Positions 7,987-16,551 of a stretch of 49,371 nucleotides of DNA are shown here, piece after piece (position 1 is the stretch's first letter; each line of letters opens with the position of its first letter). Source of the DNA: Chromatiaceae bacterium (lineage in GTDB: Bacteria; Pseudomonadota; Gammaproteobacteria; Chromatiales; Chromatiaceae); the NCBI GenBank assembly GCA_013426805.1, contig JACDZG010000050.1, forward strand, positions 1 to 49,371, given 5' to 3'. Under the pieces are notes generated by a model. It had not been told where the DNA came from and did no database searches. It saw nothing but the letters and a program-made list of their open reading frames with translations. The translations under genes were made by a program, and so were the position numbers.

Positions 7987-9051
7987 ATGGCGCGCGCGGG
8001 TATTTCGAAATTTCGGGTACAGCAGGCCCGCGATGCGCTGGTCGCCCGCGGTGAAAACCCCTCGATCGACGCGGTTCGGGTGGAGCTGGGCAACACCGGC
8101 TCCAAGAGCACACTGCACCGCTATCTCCAGGAGTTGGCCCGGGAAGACGGCACGCGCCTCGACGACGAGCCCTTGCTGAGTGAGACCCTGCGCACCACCG
8201 TCGCGGGGCTGGCCCGGCAACTGCTGGACGAAGCCCGCGCCGTGGTGGCCGCGGCGGAGACGCGCCATACCACCGAGGCAAGCGCGCAACGCACCGAGAT
8301 CGCCCGGCTGGCGCAGGCGCTCGGCGACATCCAGGCGCAGGCCGGGCACCTCGCCGCCGCACTGGACGCCGAGCGCGAGGCGCACGCGGCGACTCAAGGG
8401 GCCTTGCAGCAGGAGCGTATCCGCAGCGCGACGACCGCGAACGAAAACGCGGCACTCACCGTGCGGCTGGAAGAGCATGCACGGCACAGCGCCGCCCTGG
8501 AAGAGCAACACCGACATGCGCGCGATGCCCTGGAGCATTACCGGCAATCGGTGAAAGATCAACGCGATCTGGACCAGCGCCGCCACGAGACCCAGGTCCA
8601 GCAGGTCCAGGCCGAGCTGCGCCAGCTCGCTCAGACCCTGGTCGCCAAGCAGGACGCCGTGACCCGGCTCAGCCAGGACGCCGCCCGGCTGTCCGCCGAG
8701 CTCGCCGAGTCGCGTCGGGAGTTGCGCGAGACCCACGAGACCCTGCGCGTGACCCGGCAGACCCGCGACGATCTCGTCGCCAGCCAGGCGCGACGGGAAG
8801 CCGAACAAGCCGCGCTGGCCGAGCAGCTGACGGTTGCCGAGGCGGCGCGCGCGGCGCTGGTCGCCGAGGAGCGCGCGCTACGGCAGGCCCTGGCGACGCA
8901 GGAGGGAATCGCGTGCGGGCTCCAGGCCCGGCTCGCGGCGCAGGAATCACTGTACGGCGACCTGGCGCGGCGGCTCGACGCGCTCGACCTGCGATCCGCG
9001 GCGGAGCCCCCGGCGTCGCCTCCTTCGAGTGAATCTCCGGCAGGCTGCTGA
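7987..9051 (+). CDS. KfrA-like DNA-binding coiled-coil protein
   Basis: A 354-residue protein. Residues 1-110 match the KfrA N-terminal DNA-binding domain (plasmid replication region DNA-binding N-term; FRVQQARDALVARGENPSID and STLHRYLQEL). The rest is an almost uninterrupted Glu/Arg/Ala-rich coiled coil to about residue 335. KfrA of IncP plasmids is a transcriptional autorepressor with a possible role in plasmid stability or nucleoid-like structure. Similar genes are found beside integrases on chromosomal islands. GGAGGT precedes the ATG closely. The 3' end meets the brxA-like gene tail to tail with 10 bases between stops. Confidence 0.82.
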   Translation: MARAGISKFRVQQARDALVARGENPSIDAVRVELGNTGSKSTLHRYLQELAREDGTRLDDEPLLSETLRTTVAGLARQLLDEARAVVAAAETRHTTEASAQRTEIARLAQALGDIQAQAGHLAAALDAEREAHAATQGALQQERIRSATTANENAALTVRLEEHARHSAALEEQHRHARDALEHYRQSVKDQRDLDQRRHETQVQQVQAELRQLAQTLVAKQDAVTRLSQDAARLSAELAESRRELRETHETLRVTRQTRDDLVASQARREAEQAALAEQLTVAEAARAALVAEERALRQALATQEGIACGLQARLAAQESLYGDLARRLDALDLRSAAEPPASPPSSESPAGC

Positions 9052-9061
9052 CCTGGGCCAA

Positions 9062-9784
9062 TCACCGAAGCATCACAAGCGGTGAGCCGGACCCCTCGGA
9101 GCGCAGTTCCAACACCGGGCTGCGCGACACGACGAGGGTGAGCGAGTGTTCCAACCGGAACGGGTAGAGCACGGCCGCGGACGCAAGCCCGGAAACGCTG
9201 ATGGCACGGCCGGTGGAGCGGATGGCGGCCTCGATGAGCCAGGCGATCAACGCCTCGTTGGTCATGGCCGTGGGCGGCTTGCGGATCACACGTCGCCCCT
9301 TGTCGACCCGCTCGCAGGTGCCCCAACTCGCCTGGGTCTGGAGAACCCGGTTGGCGGCGCGCCGGGTGACTTCACCCTCGCCGTAGGTCTCGGTCAGGCG
9401 GCGATGAATCTCGGCGGCGGTGCAGTCACCCTGGATGGTCGTGAGTCGGCCCACCAATTCGGCGACCTTGCCGAAGAAGGGATAGGCGGCGATGGCCATC
9501 CCCCAACAGAGGGCTGGGACGGGCACCGCGGGGAACTCATGCCGGATGCCGATGCCACGCTCGGCAAAGGCCATCAGCTCGGCGCGCGGGTTGAGCCATA
9601 GTCCATTCATAACGCTACGGGTATTCCGCTTAGACGGCCGCCCGAACCCCGCGGCATCGAACAGTGCGTCGATCGCCTCAGGGTCCTGAGCCCCACCGCG
9701 CACCTCGAGTGCGCACGTCGCCCAGTCGAGCGGAATGAAGCGATCGAAACCGATCCGGGGCGCGGTGGCCGGCGTAATGTTCAA
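9062..9784 (-). CDS. BrxA-like protein, last gene of the BREX operon
   Basis: A 240-residue cytoplasmic protein. I name it by position more than by motif: in the BREX type 3 order brxA follows pglZ. The central part has a helix-rich AAYPFFGKVAELVGRL segment followed by a basic winged-helix-like stretch (AAEIHRRLTETYGEGEVTRR, key residues RR, YG, RR). This is compatible with the small nucleic-acid-binding BrxA family. The start is a TTG at 9784 that overlaps the pglZ stop (TTGA), so it is probably translationally coupled. It could instead be an unrelated DNA-binding accessory protein. Confidence 0.55.
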   Translation of the reverse strand: MNITPATAPRIGFDRFIPLDWATCALEVRGGAQDPEAIDALFDAAGFGRPSKRNTRSVMNGLWLNPRAELMAFAERGIGIRHEFPAVPVPALCWGMAIAAYPFFGKVAELVGRLTTIQGDCTAAEIHRRLTETYGEGEVTRRAANRVLQTQASWGTCERVDKGRRVIRKPPTAMTNEALIAWLIEAAIRSTGRAISVSGLASAAVLYPFRLEHSLTLVVSRSPVLELRSEGSGSPLVMLR

Positions 9785-11787
9785 CGCCCGTCACTCACGT
9801 TCACGAAGGGGACGATCACCTCTTCGATCGAGCAGCCGCCGTGCGACACCAGCGCTTCACCGGGCGTGACGAAGGCGGTCCGGCCAGCGGCGAACAACGG
9901 CAGGAAGTCGCGAGGCCAAGCCGGAACCTCAAGGCTGAAGGTTCCGGGGAACTGCCCCGCGGACTCGGCCCGTAACAGCGCGCTCCGGTAGACCCGCACC
10001 CGTTCGCCGCGGGTCTCAGCGATCACCCCCTGATTCGGCCGCCCGATCCCGACGGCTTCGCAATTGCCATGATCGGCGGTCAAGTAGACCTGGAAGCCCT
10101 GGTCGAGCAACAGCGCAAAAAGCCCATCGACGAAGCCGGACTCGCACCAACTCGCGATCTGGCTCGCGATCCCCCGTTTGCCCAGGATGGCCCCATGCAC
10201 GATCTCATCAATGGTATCGACGACGATTCCCGCCACCTGGACGCCCGGGTTCGCCAGGGCGACCCCCAACGCGTCGAGCTGCTCGACGTGGCGAACGCTC
10301 TTGCGGTAGAGCACCTCACCTGGGCGCAATCCCTGGTCCTGCCAGAAGCGGGACCACAGGGCTGGCTCCCGGTGGGTGGTTTCCAGCGAGTCCGCAAATT
10401 CTCGGGGCCGTAACCCGGCGAACAGGGCTTGCCGAGAGATGGCGGTCAGGGTTGGCAGCCAGGCGAAGCAGGCCCCTTCCGCAAACGCGAACCGCGGTGC
10501 CCGTGCCGTGACCGCCTCGCGGATTTGGACCCACTGGTCCAGGGCCAGCCCATCGAACACCAGCAGCGCCACCCGTGGCTCCCCGGCGTTGCGGCGCAGG
10601 GCCAGGAAGCGCGGGATCTGGTGCACCATGGCTGGCGCATTCGCCATCGGCAGTGACGGCAGGTCCGCATAGTGTTCGGTCATCCAGGCCAGCAGACGTT
10701 CATCCGCGAGGCGCTGCAACTGCGAAACCTCTGCCCTGAGCCCCTGGGCGCGGGCGGTATCAAGGCTGTGGAAACGCGCGAGGGCCTCGCCGAACCGTCG
10801 CGCGAAAGCCCCCCAGTCCCGGTGCGTGGCCTCTGTGGTCGGCAGTGTCTCGACCAGGGCCTTCAAGCCGTCCACGACCAGATTGCGCAGTGCGGCGGGG
10901 TCCTTGACGATCCCAATCGCGATGCTTTTCGAGACAGTGGCCGGCAGGTCGACGGGAAAATAGTGAACGGCCAGGGGATGAAGGGTCCCGTCCAGGAACA
11001 TCGCATCAACCAGGCCCCGAATATCCGGATGAACGAATGGAATGTCGATCCTGACCCCGTGCCCCGGCAGCGTTGCCTCCGCGATGCGCGAGCCGGTGAT
11101 TCCTAAGTCCTTCAGGTACCGATACCAGGCATCCTGAACACATCGGAGTGTGCTCGCCTTCGATGACAATAGCTCGCTGATCGGCAAGCCTGTGAAGGCG
11201 TCATTGGCCTTGATGATCCGGGCCATGTGCTCAATGAGGACCGGGGGCAGTACCAGACCCCGGTGATGCAGCCGCAGTAATTCCCGCCAGAGGTCATCCA
11301 AGCGGCTGATCAGGTGCGGGGCGAGGCGGAACGCATGGGTCAGGATGAAGTCCATGGTCGCCGCCTCACCGAGCGGCTGGGAAGCATGTTTGGCGTGCGC
11401 ATCGAACAATGCGTCCAGATGCTCCGCGGCCACTTGCCTGACGACGCCGTAGCCTAAAGAAGGAAACAGGTTCGCCAGGCTCAGGTGAACCGTCCGCGCC
11501 TGACGCAGATAATCCCAGGGCAGCGCGTCCGGCTCCGCGCAACGCAGATGCAACACCAGGCTCAAGGCCCGCCCATCCTCACCGCGGTCCCATGCCTGCC
11601 GATAGTGCTCCTCGTAGTCGGCCCGAAAGGCTATCGGGTCCTCGAAGGACAGCACCTCAAACCCCCGAGCGCGCAACCCGGCCAGTATCCGCTCATCCAA
11701 TAGCACCGCGTCGGGGTCCGCTGCGATCCACAGACGAGCCAGGTCGGACGGAAACTCACCGAGGATGCGATCGACCCAGGCGCTCAT
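9781..11787 (-). CDS. pglZ: BREX phosphatase-like protein PglZ
   Basis: A 668-residue PglZ protein, the signature component of all BREX systems, with an alkaline-phosphatase-superfamily fold in its C-terminal half. Expected metal-site residues are visible: Asp412 in LLVFDGLALDQW, Thr in LPTLTAISRQALF (about 446-448), Asp572/His573 in LTADHGN, and His649 in VSHGGCSIEEVIVPF. The N-terminal half opens with WVDRILGEFP…RLWIAADPD, as in type 3 PglZ. The ATG at 11787 overlaps the stop of the preceding gene (ATGA). A longer frame start at 11838 was rejected because the extra 17 residues lie inside the upstream gene. PglZ likely works with the methyltransferase and BrxC ATPase in self-marking and phage exclusion. 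Confidence 0.93.
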   Translation of the reverse strand: MSAWVDRILGEFPSDLARLWIAADPDAVLLDERILAGLRARGFEVLSFEDPIAFRADYEEHYRQAWDRGEDGRALSLVLHLRCAEPDALPWDYLRQARTVHLSLANLFPSLGYGVVRQVAAEHLDALFDAHAKHASQPLGEAATMDFILTHAFRLAPHLISRLDDLWRELLRLHHRGLVLPPVLIEHMARIIKANDAFTGLPISELLSSKASTLRCVQDAWYRYLKDLGITGSRIAEATLPGHGVRIDIPFVHPDIRGLVDAMFLDGTLHPLAVHYFPVDLPATVSKSIAIGIVKDPAALRNLVVDGLKALVETLPTTEATHRDWGAFARRFGEALARFHSLDTARAQGLRAEVSQLQRLADERLLAWMTEHYADLPSLPMANAPAMVHQIPRFLALRRNAGEPRVALLVFDGLALDQWVQIREAVTARAPRFAFAEGACFAWLPTLTAISRQALFAGLRPREFADSLETTHREPALWSRFWQDQGLRPGEVLYRKSVRHVEQLDALGVALANPGVQVAGIVVDTIDEIVHGAILGKRGIASQIASWCESGFVDGLFALLLDQGFQVYLTADHGNCEAVGIGRPNQGVIAETRGERVRVYRSALLRAESAGQFPGTFSLEVPAWPRDFLPLFAAGRTAFVTPGEALVSHGGCSIEEVIVPFVNVSDGR

Positions 11788-12402
11788 GGTGGAAACCAGC
11801 CCTGCAAAATACCGACGATCCGCTCGAACGAGGGACATTTCCGGAGACCTTTGATGCTGGCCTGCCGACCAATCTCCTCGAAGTCGCGCGGCGAGATGGT
11901 GCGGCGCAGGTGCTCGCGCATGAGGTACTCAAACAGCTCTTTTGGCTGCTCCTGCTTCAATGTCTCCAGCGGCTTACCCCGCTTGAGCGCAAAGGCTTGC
12001 AGGCAGGGACCGATCGCGTCCGCCGTCACTCCGCAATGCTTGGCCAGTGCTGCCTCGCAATACCACAGCCAGACCTCGACCTCGGGGACCAAGGCGGTCG
12101 TGGCACTTCGCCCGGACCAGGAGTAGCTGTCGAGCCGCGCTTGAACCTCTATCTCAAGTTCTTGCGCAGACATCCGATGCTCGCGACCGCAACCGGCGAA
12201 ATCCCAAAGCAACAGCGCCTTGTCCACCCTTCTTCATCCGGGCCAGTTCAGCGCCGCTTTGCACCATCCCGGCATCGCGCTGGGGGTGGCGCTCGACATC
12301 GAAGGCGATGGCGCGGATGCCAAGCGCATCAGGCCGTCCGAGCACTGCGCGCATCAGGCCCAGGGCATCGGCGTCCGCTGTGTAGACCAGTAAATCCTTC
12401 AT
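11784..12402 (-). pseudogene. Small partner gene of the AAA ATPase, interrupted by a frameshift
   Basis: Two frames join into one protein of about 205 residues. The first (12402 down to about 12230) gives MKDLLVYTADADALGLMRAV… to …GAELARMKK. The second (from about 12227 to 11784) gives DKALLLWDFAGCGREH… to …GILQGWFPP. Removing one G from the AAGAAGGGTGGAC run restores KKVDKALLLWDF, so a single-base insertion breaks the gene, unless it is a sequence error or a programmed shift. The family is not recognised. Short proteins in this position after an OLD/ABC-like AAA ATPase are often nuclease or Toprim-like partners, and the acidic VYTADAD and LLWDFAG patches would fit. The start is 11 bases after the AAA stop and the end overlaps pglZ by ATGA. 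Confidence 0.65.
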
Positions 12403-12413
12403 TGTCTTGGTCG

Positions 12414-13721
12414 TTATTCCAAGAGTCCGGCGGCGAATACCACCCCTAGATCGGGTATGCCGTCCCACTCCTTTAGCATCGGATGCTTGGGGCCGGGGGT
12501 TACATGAGTCCCGGACTGGTCGCGCGAGAAGCAGAGCAAGGACTCGATGCCGCATTGCTGCACCACAAACGGTGAATGTGTGGCGAGTAACGTCTGTCCG
12601 CCCGGAATGGTCGACAGCGAGCGCAGGATGATCTCCAGGGCCTTGGGGTGGACCCCGTTCTCCGGTTCCTCGACCATGTAGAGCGCAGACTCAGCGGGGA
12701 GAAATGCGGGCAGGGTCAAGGCCAACATGCGCAGGGTGCCATCGCTCAAGAGCCAGCTCGGCACATCCAGGCCATTCTCGTAGCGTAGTACCAGAAACTC
12801 GGCGTTATCGGCCTGGCGCCGGTCCCAGCCGATATTGACCAGATCGGGCAAGGCGTAACGCAGATGCTCCACCCAACGGGCGACCGCCGAGCTTGGAGTT
12901 GCCCAGCGGGGTCCAGTTTCGCCATTGGTGCCCAGCAACCGACCAACCACACGGGCCATATTGGTACCGTCCAGATCCAGGTCAGTGCCCCGTGTCGCCG
13001 GGCACGGCAGCCGCATCGCCTGGCTGTTGAGCTGGATATAGCGCACCCCCTGCATCAAGAAGCGACGTACCGCGTTGGCCGTTGCGTAGCGTTCCTCGTC
13101 CGGGGGGGTGAGGGCCAGGGTCAACTTATCGAGCCCGAAGTTGAAAGAATCCTGATAGCTGCTCGTTTCACGCGAATAGTAGTCCGTGCCCTTCGACGTC
13201 TTTCCAAGCAAACGCTTGGGTTTGACGGATGGGCTGAAGCGCAGTTCCCCGCTCTTGGGCAACCGCGCCTTGGAGTATTGACGCAGGGCCTCGTCCTCGA
13301 TGCAGACGCCGAGCTTGGCGTCCTGCCGAATGGCGAGGCGATATTGCAGCAGACTGTCCGAGAGTGCGGGTAACTCAGCAGACAGGTCGAGCCACAGTTC
13401 GATCTCGACCGAGCCGCCCAAGCGCATCCACGTCAGGTCTTTGAAATCCGCGATGCCGCGCGACTCCGCTGCCGCACCAGGCCCATGGGCCAAACAGTCG
13501 CGAACGAAGTCAATGGCATCGAGCACCGTTGTCTTGCCGACCCCATTGGGTCCTACTAGAACCTGAAAACGGGAAAGCGGCAACGCCGCTCCCACGAGAG
13601 GATCGACAGGAAAGTGAAATTGCACCACCCCTGGACGGGCGGGCAATCTAGGGGCGTTTAACCTAGGGGCGTCCAACGATCGAACGCCCTTGAAGTTGCG
13701 CAGTGTCATCCCAGTAATCAT
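12414..13721 (-). CDS. AAA/ABC-like ATPase between methyltransferase and pglZ
   Basis: A 435-residue ATPase of the AAA_15/AAA_21 (OLD/RecF-like) kind. Walker A is GPNGVGKT (57-64). An ABC-type signature stretch is present as LLSDGTLRML, Walker B as MVEEPENGVHPKALE, and the switch His as LATHSPFVVQ. No nuclease (Toprim) domain is fused; the small gene that follows is its probable partner. It overlaps the methyltransferase stop by ATGA and so belongs to the BREX operon. In standard type 3 loci this interval carries the helicase brxHII, which is absent here. Its role is inferred to be accessory defence. Confidence 0.85.
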   Translation of the reverse strand: MITGMTLRNFKGVRSLDAPRLNAPRLPARPGVVQFHFPVDPLVGAALPLSRFQVLVGPNGVGKTTVLDAIDFVRDCLAHGPGAAAESRGIADFKDLTWMRLGGSVEIELWLDLSAELPALSDSLLQYRLAIRQDAKLGVCIEDEALRQYSKARLPKSGELRFSPSVKPKRLLGKTSKGTDYYSRETSSYQDSFNFGLDKLTLALTPPDEERYATANAVRRFLMQGVRYIQLNSQAMRLPCPATRGTDLDLDGTNMARVVGRLLGTNGETGPRWATPSSAVARWVEHLRYALPDLVNIGWDRRQADNAEFLVLRYENGLDVPSWLLSDGTLRMLALTLPAFLPAESALYMVEEPENGVHPKALEIILRSLSTIPGGQTLLATHSPFVVQQCGIESLLCFSRDQSGTHVTPGPKHPMLKEWDGIPDLGVVFAAGLLE

Positions 13722-16525
13722 GTCTCGGACTCCAAGCGGGTTAGGGCCTGGTCGTACCAGAGCAGCAGCTTCTCATCTTCTTGCAGGGCGTCCTCGGGAA
13801 CTTTTTGGGAAATAGCAATGATGGTCGCATAGTCCTTGTTCCCCCACGCGTGCTTGAAACCGGCCCGCATGGCTTCCAACCGGAAGACTTTCAAGCGGCG
13901 GCCGGTAAACGCACGATAGGTCTCGAATTCCTTTAGCAATGCGCGTTCCCGAACCATTTCCAAGTCGCGCGCCTTGTTTGGATCAGGCACATACCATCGA
14001 TCGGTAGCCTTGGCCTTGAGGCGTGGGTCTGATTTTTCCAGATTACGCAGGTCTGGCCAATTGGTCGACAGATAGCTATGAATTTGCGGCGGTACCTCGT
14101 GAGAATCGCTGGTGTTGCGGTCGTAACAGAGGAAATTGCCTTCTAATAGCTGCGATAGTTCTGGTTTCGCCTCATGTTTCTTCCAACCGGCGCCGAGTTG
14201 TTTCAGAAACTCAGGGTGAACTTCCTGGTAGTTTGATGGCTTCTTCTTGAGGAAGTCCGACAACCAGTCGATGGCTGAGCGCTCGTCAGCAATGAACATT
14301 TCCATTTGGGGGGCACGTGCGACTTGCAGGCGCTTTTTATCATATTCTGTTACCTGCTCGGGCAAGAAAACCATTCCGTCCCGCTCTGCAAAGCGTTGTG
14401 CTAAACCAGCCTGAAATTCCAGACTAGAAAGCGGCACCGGAAAATTATGTCGCACAAACCAGGCCACCAGTCGGTCAAAGATGATACGAGGATCGCGCTC
14501 TGCGATGAATTCAATTTGATCACCCTTCATCTTGACCGAAGGTAAGTATCTCAGATGTGTGCGAACGAAATCCCATGCAGAATCCTCATTGCCTCCGACG
14601 TTAGTGAGTCGATCTTCCAAGCCGCCATTCGGCTTATAGGCAGAAATAACCAGATCTTGTTTGACGGCAGTAGGCGTGGTGACGGCCTTAAAACCATGTT
14701 GTTTTTTATCGAGGGCTGAAACATTCGCCACAACAAACCCGGCTTCCTGCAATGCAGTCTGAATGGCGTTCCATACAGAAGCTTGAGTATTTGAGAATTC
14801 AACGGTCATCCATCGACCCGGTTTCAAGAGGCGATAAGCCTCCTGAAAACATTTTGTCATTAACTTTCGATAGGTATCAAGGCTCTTTCCTTGCTCTTTG
14901 TTCTCGATGGCTTCACTTTGGCTATTGGTTACTACTCTTAGCCATGATTCCCATAAAAAATTAAGCTCCGAATACCATAGATTGGCGCCAAATGGCGGAT
15001 CAAAAAACAGATAATCAATACTATTAGGCGCTCCTCGGATATCATCCGCTGAGCCGGTCAGTATAAGTGGGTGACTATTAGATGCAGAAATTGCGGCTCC
15101 GCGTATTGTCGCAGCGATTCTGTTTTCAAAAATATTAAGCCAATTCTGTTCTCCAGAGATTGATGGTACATACAATGTGCCCGCTGTATGCGGCTTCATC
15201 GGCCCCGTATCCTTTTGTATCCATCGCAGCGGCAAGAATCGCGCTGTCTTCAAACCAACGGTATAGCCGCCAAGTATAGCGAGTCGAGTTAATGGAGTCG
15301 TGCTATGATCGTATAAAGCTGAAAAAACAGCAAGACTTCTTGGCGTGAAGAAATGGTGTGTGTGAGTTATTCCAATTGGGTCGTTTCGCCGCGACTCTCC
15401 TCCTTCGATCATTCTGGCTGATGAAAACCAATAGTCGACCGTCATGGAGTCAATTTTCTCCAACAGCGACTTATCAAATTGGTCTGGAAACTTCTCGAAG
15501 CGAGTTTTCCCAACCGTGTAATTTAAGAGCACGGGAACCTGTTTTGCCTGCTTAACAAAATCCTGGATCGAGGAATCAAACTTTGTCAATAAAGCTTGTT
15601 CTAAGCTACGTTTTGTAAGCTCCTTGGAACAATGCGGACACAAGAACCGCTCCCGAACCGCGCCACCGATTTTATCTACTGCCACATTCCAAAATATCAT
15701 CTCGCCCGCACAATGAGGACAAACGAAAACATCAGACCATACGGTATAGTTTACTTTACCCTTTGTCTTTCCGTCAGAATGAATTGTCTCATACATCCAG
15801 CCGTATTCCTTATCGACTGCGGTTAGTATTTTTTGCGCTTCCTTCTTGAACGCGTAGGTGTCTGTAGGTGTATTGTAATTATAGGCAATAAATGTCGCTG
15901 TTGGAGATAGGTCATTTAGGATCGCGTAGCGCACACCGAGCTTGGAAAACGGCTTCCAAATGACGCGCCCATCCTGTTGCTCCTGCGTCAGGATTGTTCC
16001 ATCAGCCTCGACACGGTAACCCAGAGACTGCAATACTTTACGGTCACCGCAAAGCTGAGCTGCGACACCGGTCATACCTGTGCCACAAAACCCATCAAAA
16101 ACCACATCTCCCGGTTGAGTGTAATGCAGGATGTAACGCATGATGGCTTTATGCGGTACCTTGGTGTGATAGCTGTGAGCGTTGTAGATCGGATCGTTTT
16201 TTCCTTCACTTACGTCTGCCGCGAACGGTTCCTTGTCGTATGGAACCAGTGGATCATACGGTGTGCCGTAATGCTGAATGAAGTCCTCAATGAAAGGATT
16301 CGGACAAGCGGTGTAATACGGGGGATCCGATAGGGCAAGGATGTCTTCATCCGTTCCAGTTGGAAATCCTTCAATGTTGCGAAATGCTGGGTCTTTCAGC
16401 TTGTCGCGAAGGCGAGCCATATAGTGCTCACGACGTGCCTCGTCGCTCGGAAATGTCTGGCCGAAGCAGTCAACCGGTCCGGACAACTTCGGCTCGTCCG
16501 GAAAAAGTGAAAGAGATGTTTTCAT
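13718..16525 (-). CDS. pglXI: PglXI-type adenine-specific DNA methyltransferase
   Basis: A 935-residue N6/N4-type DNA methyltransferase, the modification enzyme of the BREX type 3 backbone. SDPPYYTACPNP (66-77) and a second DPPF in YLFFDPPFGANLWY (about 510) are motif IV-like. VFDGFCGTGMTG (142-153) is the AdoMet-binding motif I. Two CxxC pairs (VCPHCAGEM and LCPHCSKEL, about 270-310) should form a zinc ribbon. Base composition is visibly more A/T-rich than the flanking genes from about 14.0 to 16.5 kb, suggesting recent acquisition. It starts 26 bases after the AlbA_2-like gene. Its first 30 residues closely resemble a gene remnant at 18393-18503. Confidence 0.88.
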   Translation of the reverse strand: MKTSLSLFPDEPKLSGPVDCFGQTFPSDEARREHYMARLRDKLKDPAFRNIEGFPTGTDEDILALSDPPYYTACPNPFIEDFIQHYGTPYDPLVPYDKEPFAADVSEGKNDPIYNAHSYHTKVPHKAIMRYILHYTQPGDVVFDGFCGTGMTGVAAQLCGDRKVLQSLGYRVEADGTILTQEQQDGRVIWKPFSKLGVRYAILNDLSPTATFIAYNYNTPTDTYAFKKEAQKILTAVDKEYGWMYETIHSDGKTKGKVNYTVWSDVFVCPHCAGEMIFWNVAVDKIGGAVRERFLCPHCSKELTKRSLEQALLTKFDSSIQDFVKQAKQVPVLLNYTVGKTRFEKFPDQFDKSLLEKIDSMTVDYWFSSARMIEGGESRRNDPIGITHTHHFFTPRSLAVFSALYDHSTTPLTRLAILGGYTVGLKTARFLPLRWIQKDTGPMKPHTAGTLYVPSISGEQNWLNIFENRIAATIRGAAISASNSHPLILTGSADDIRGAPNSIDYLFFDPPFGANLWYSELNFLWESWLRVVTNSQSEAIENKEQGKSLDTYRKLMTKCFQEAYRLLKPGRWMTVEFSNTQASVWNAIQTALQEAGFVVANVSALDKKQHGFKAVTTPTAVKQDLVISAYKPNGGLEDRLTNVGGNEDSAWDFVRTHLRYLPSVKMKGDQIEFIAERDPRIIFDRLVAWFVRHNFPVPLSSLEFQAGLAQRFAERDGMVFLPEQVTEYDKKRLQVARAPQMEMFIADERSAIDWLSDFLKKKPSNYQEVHPEFLKQLGAGWKKHEAKPELSQLLEGNFLCYDRNTSDSHEVPPQIHSYLSTNWPDLRNLEKSDPRLKAKATDRWYVPDPNKARDLEMVRERALLKEFETYRAFTGRRLKVFRLEAMRAGFKHAWGNKDYATIIAISQKVPEDALQEDEKLLLWYDQALTRLESET

Positions 16526-16551
16526 TATTCAGCTTCCTGTTCTGTTATGGC

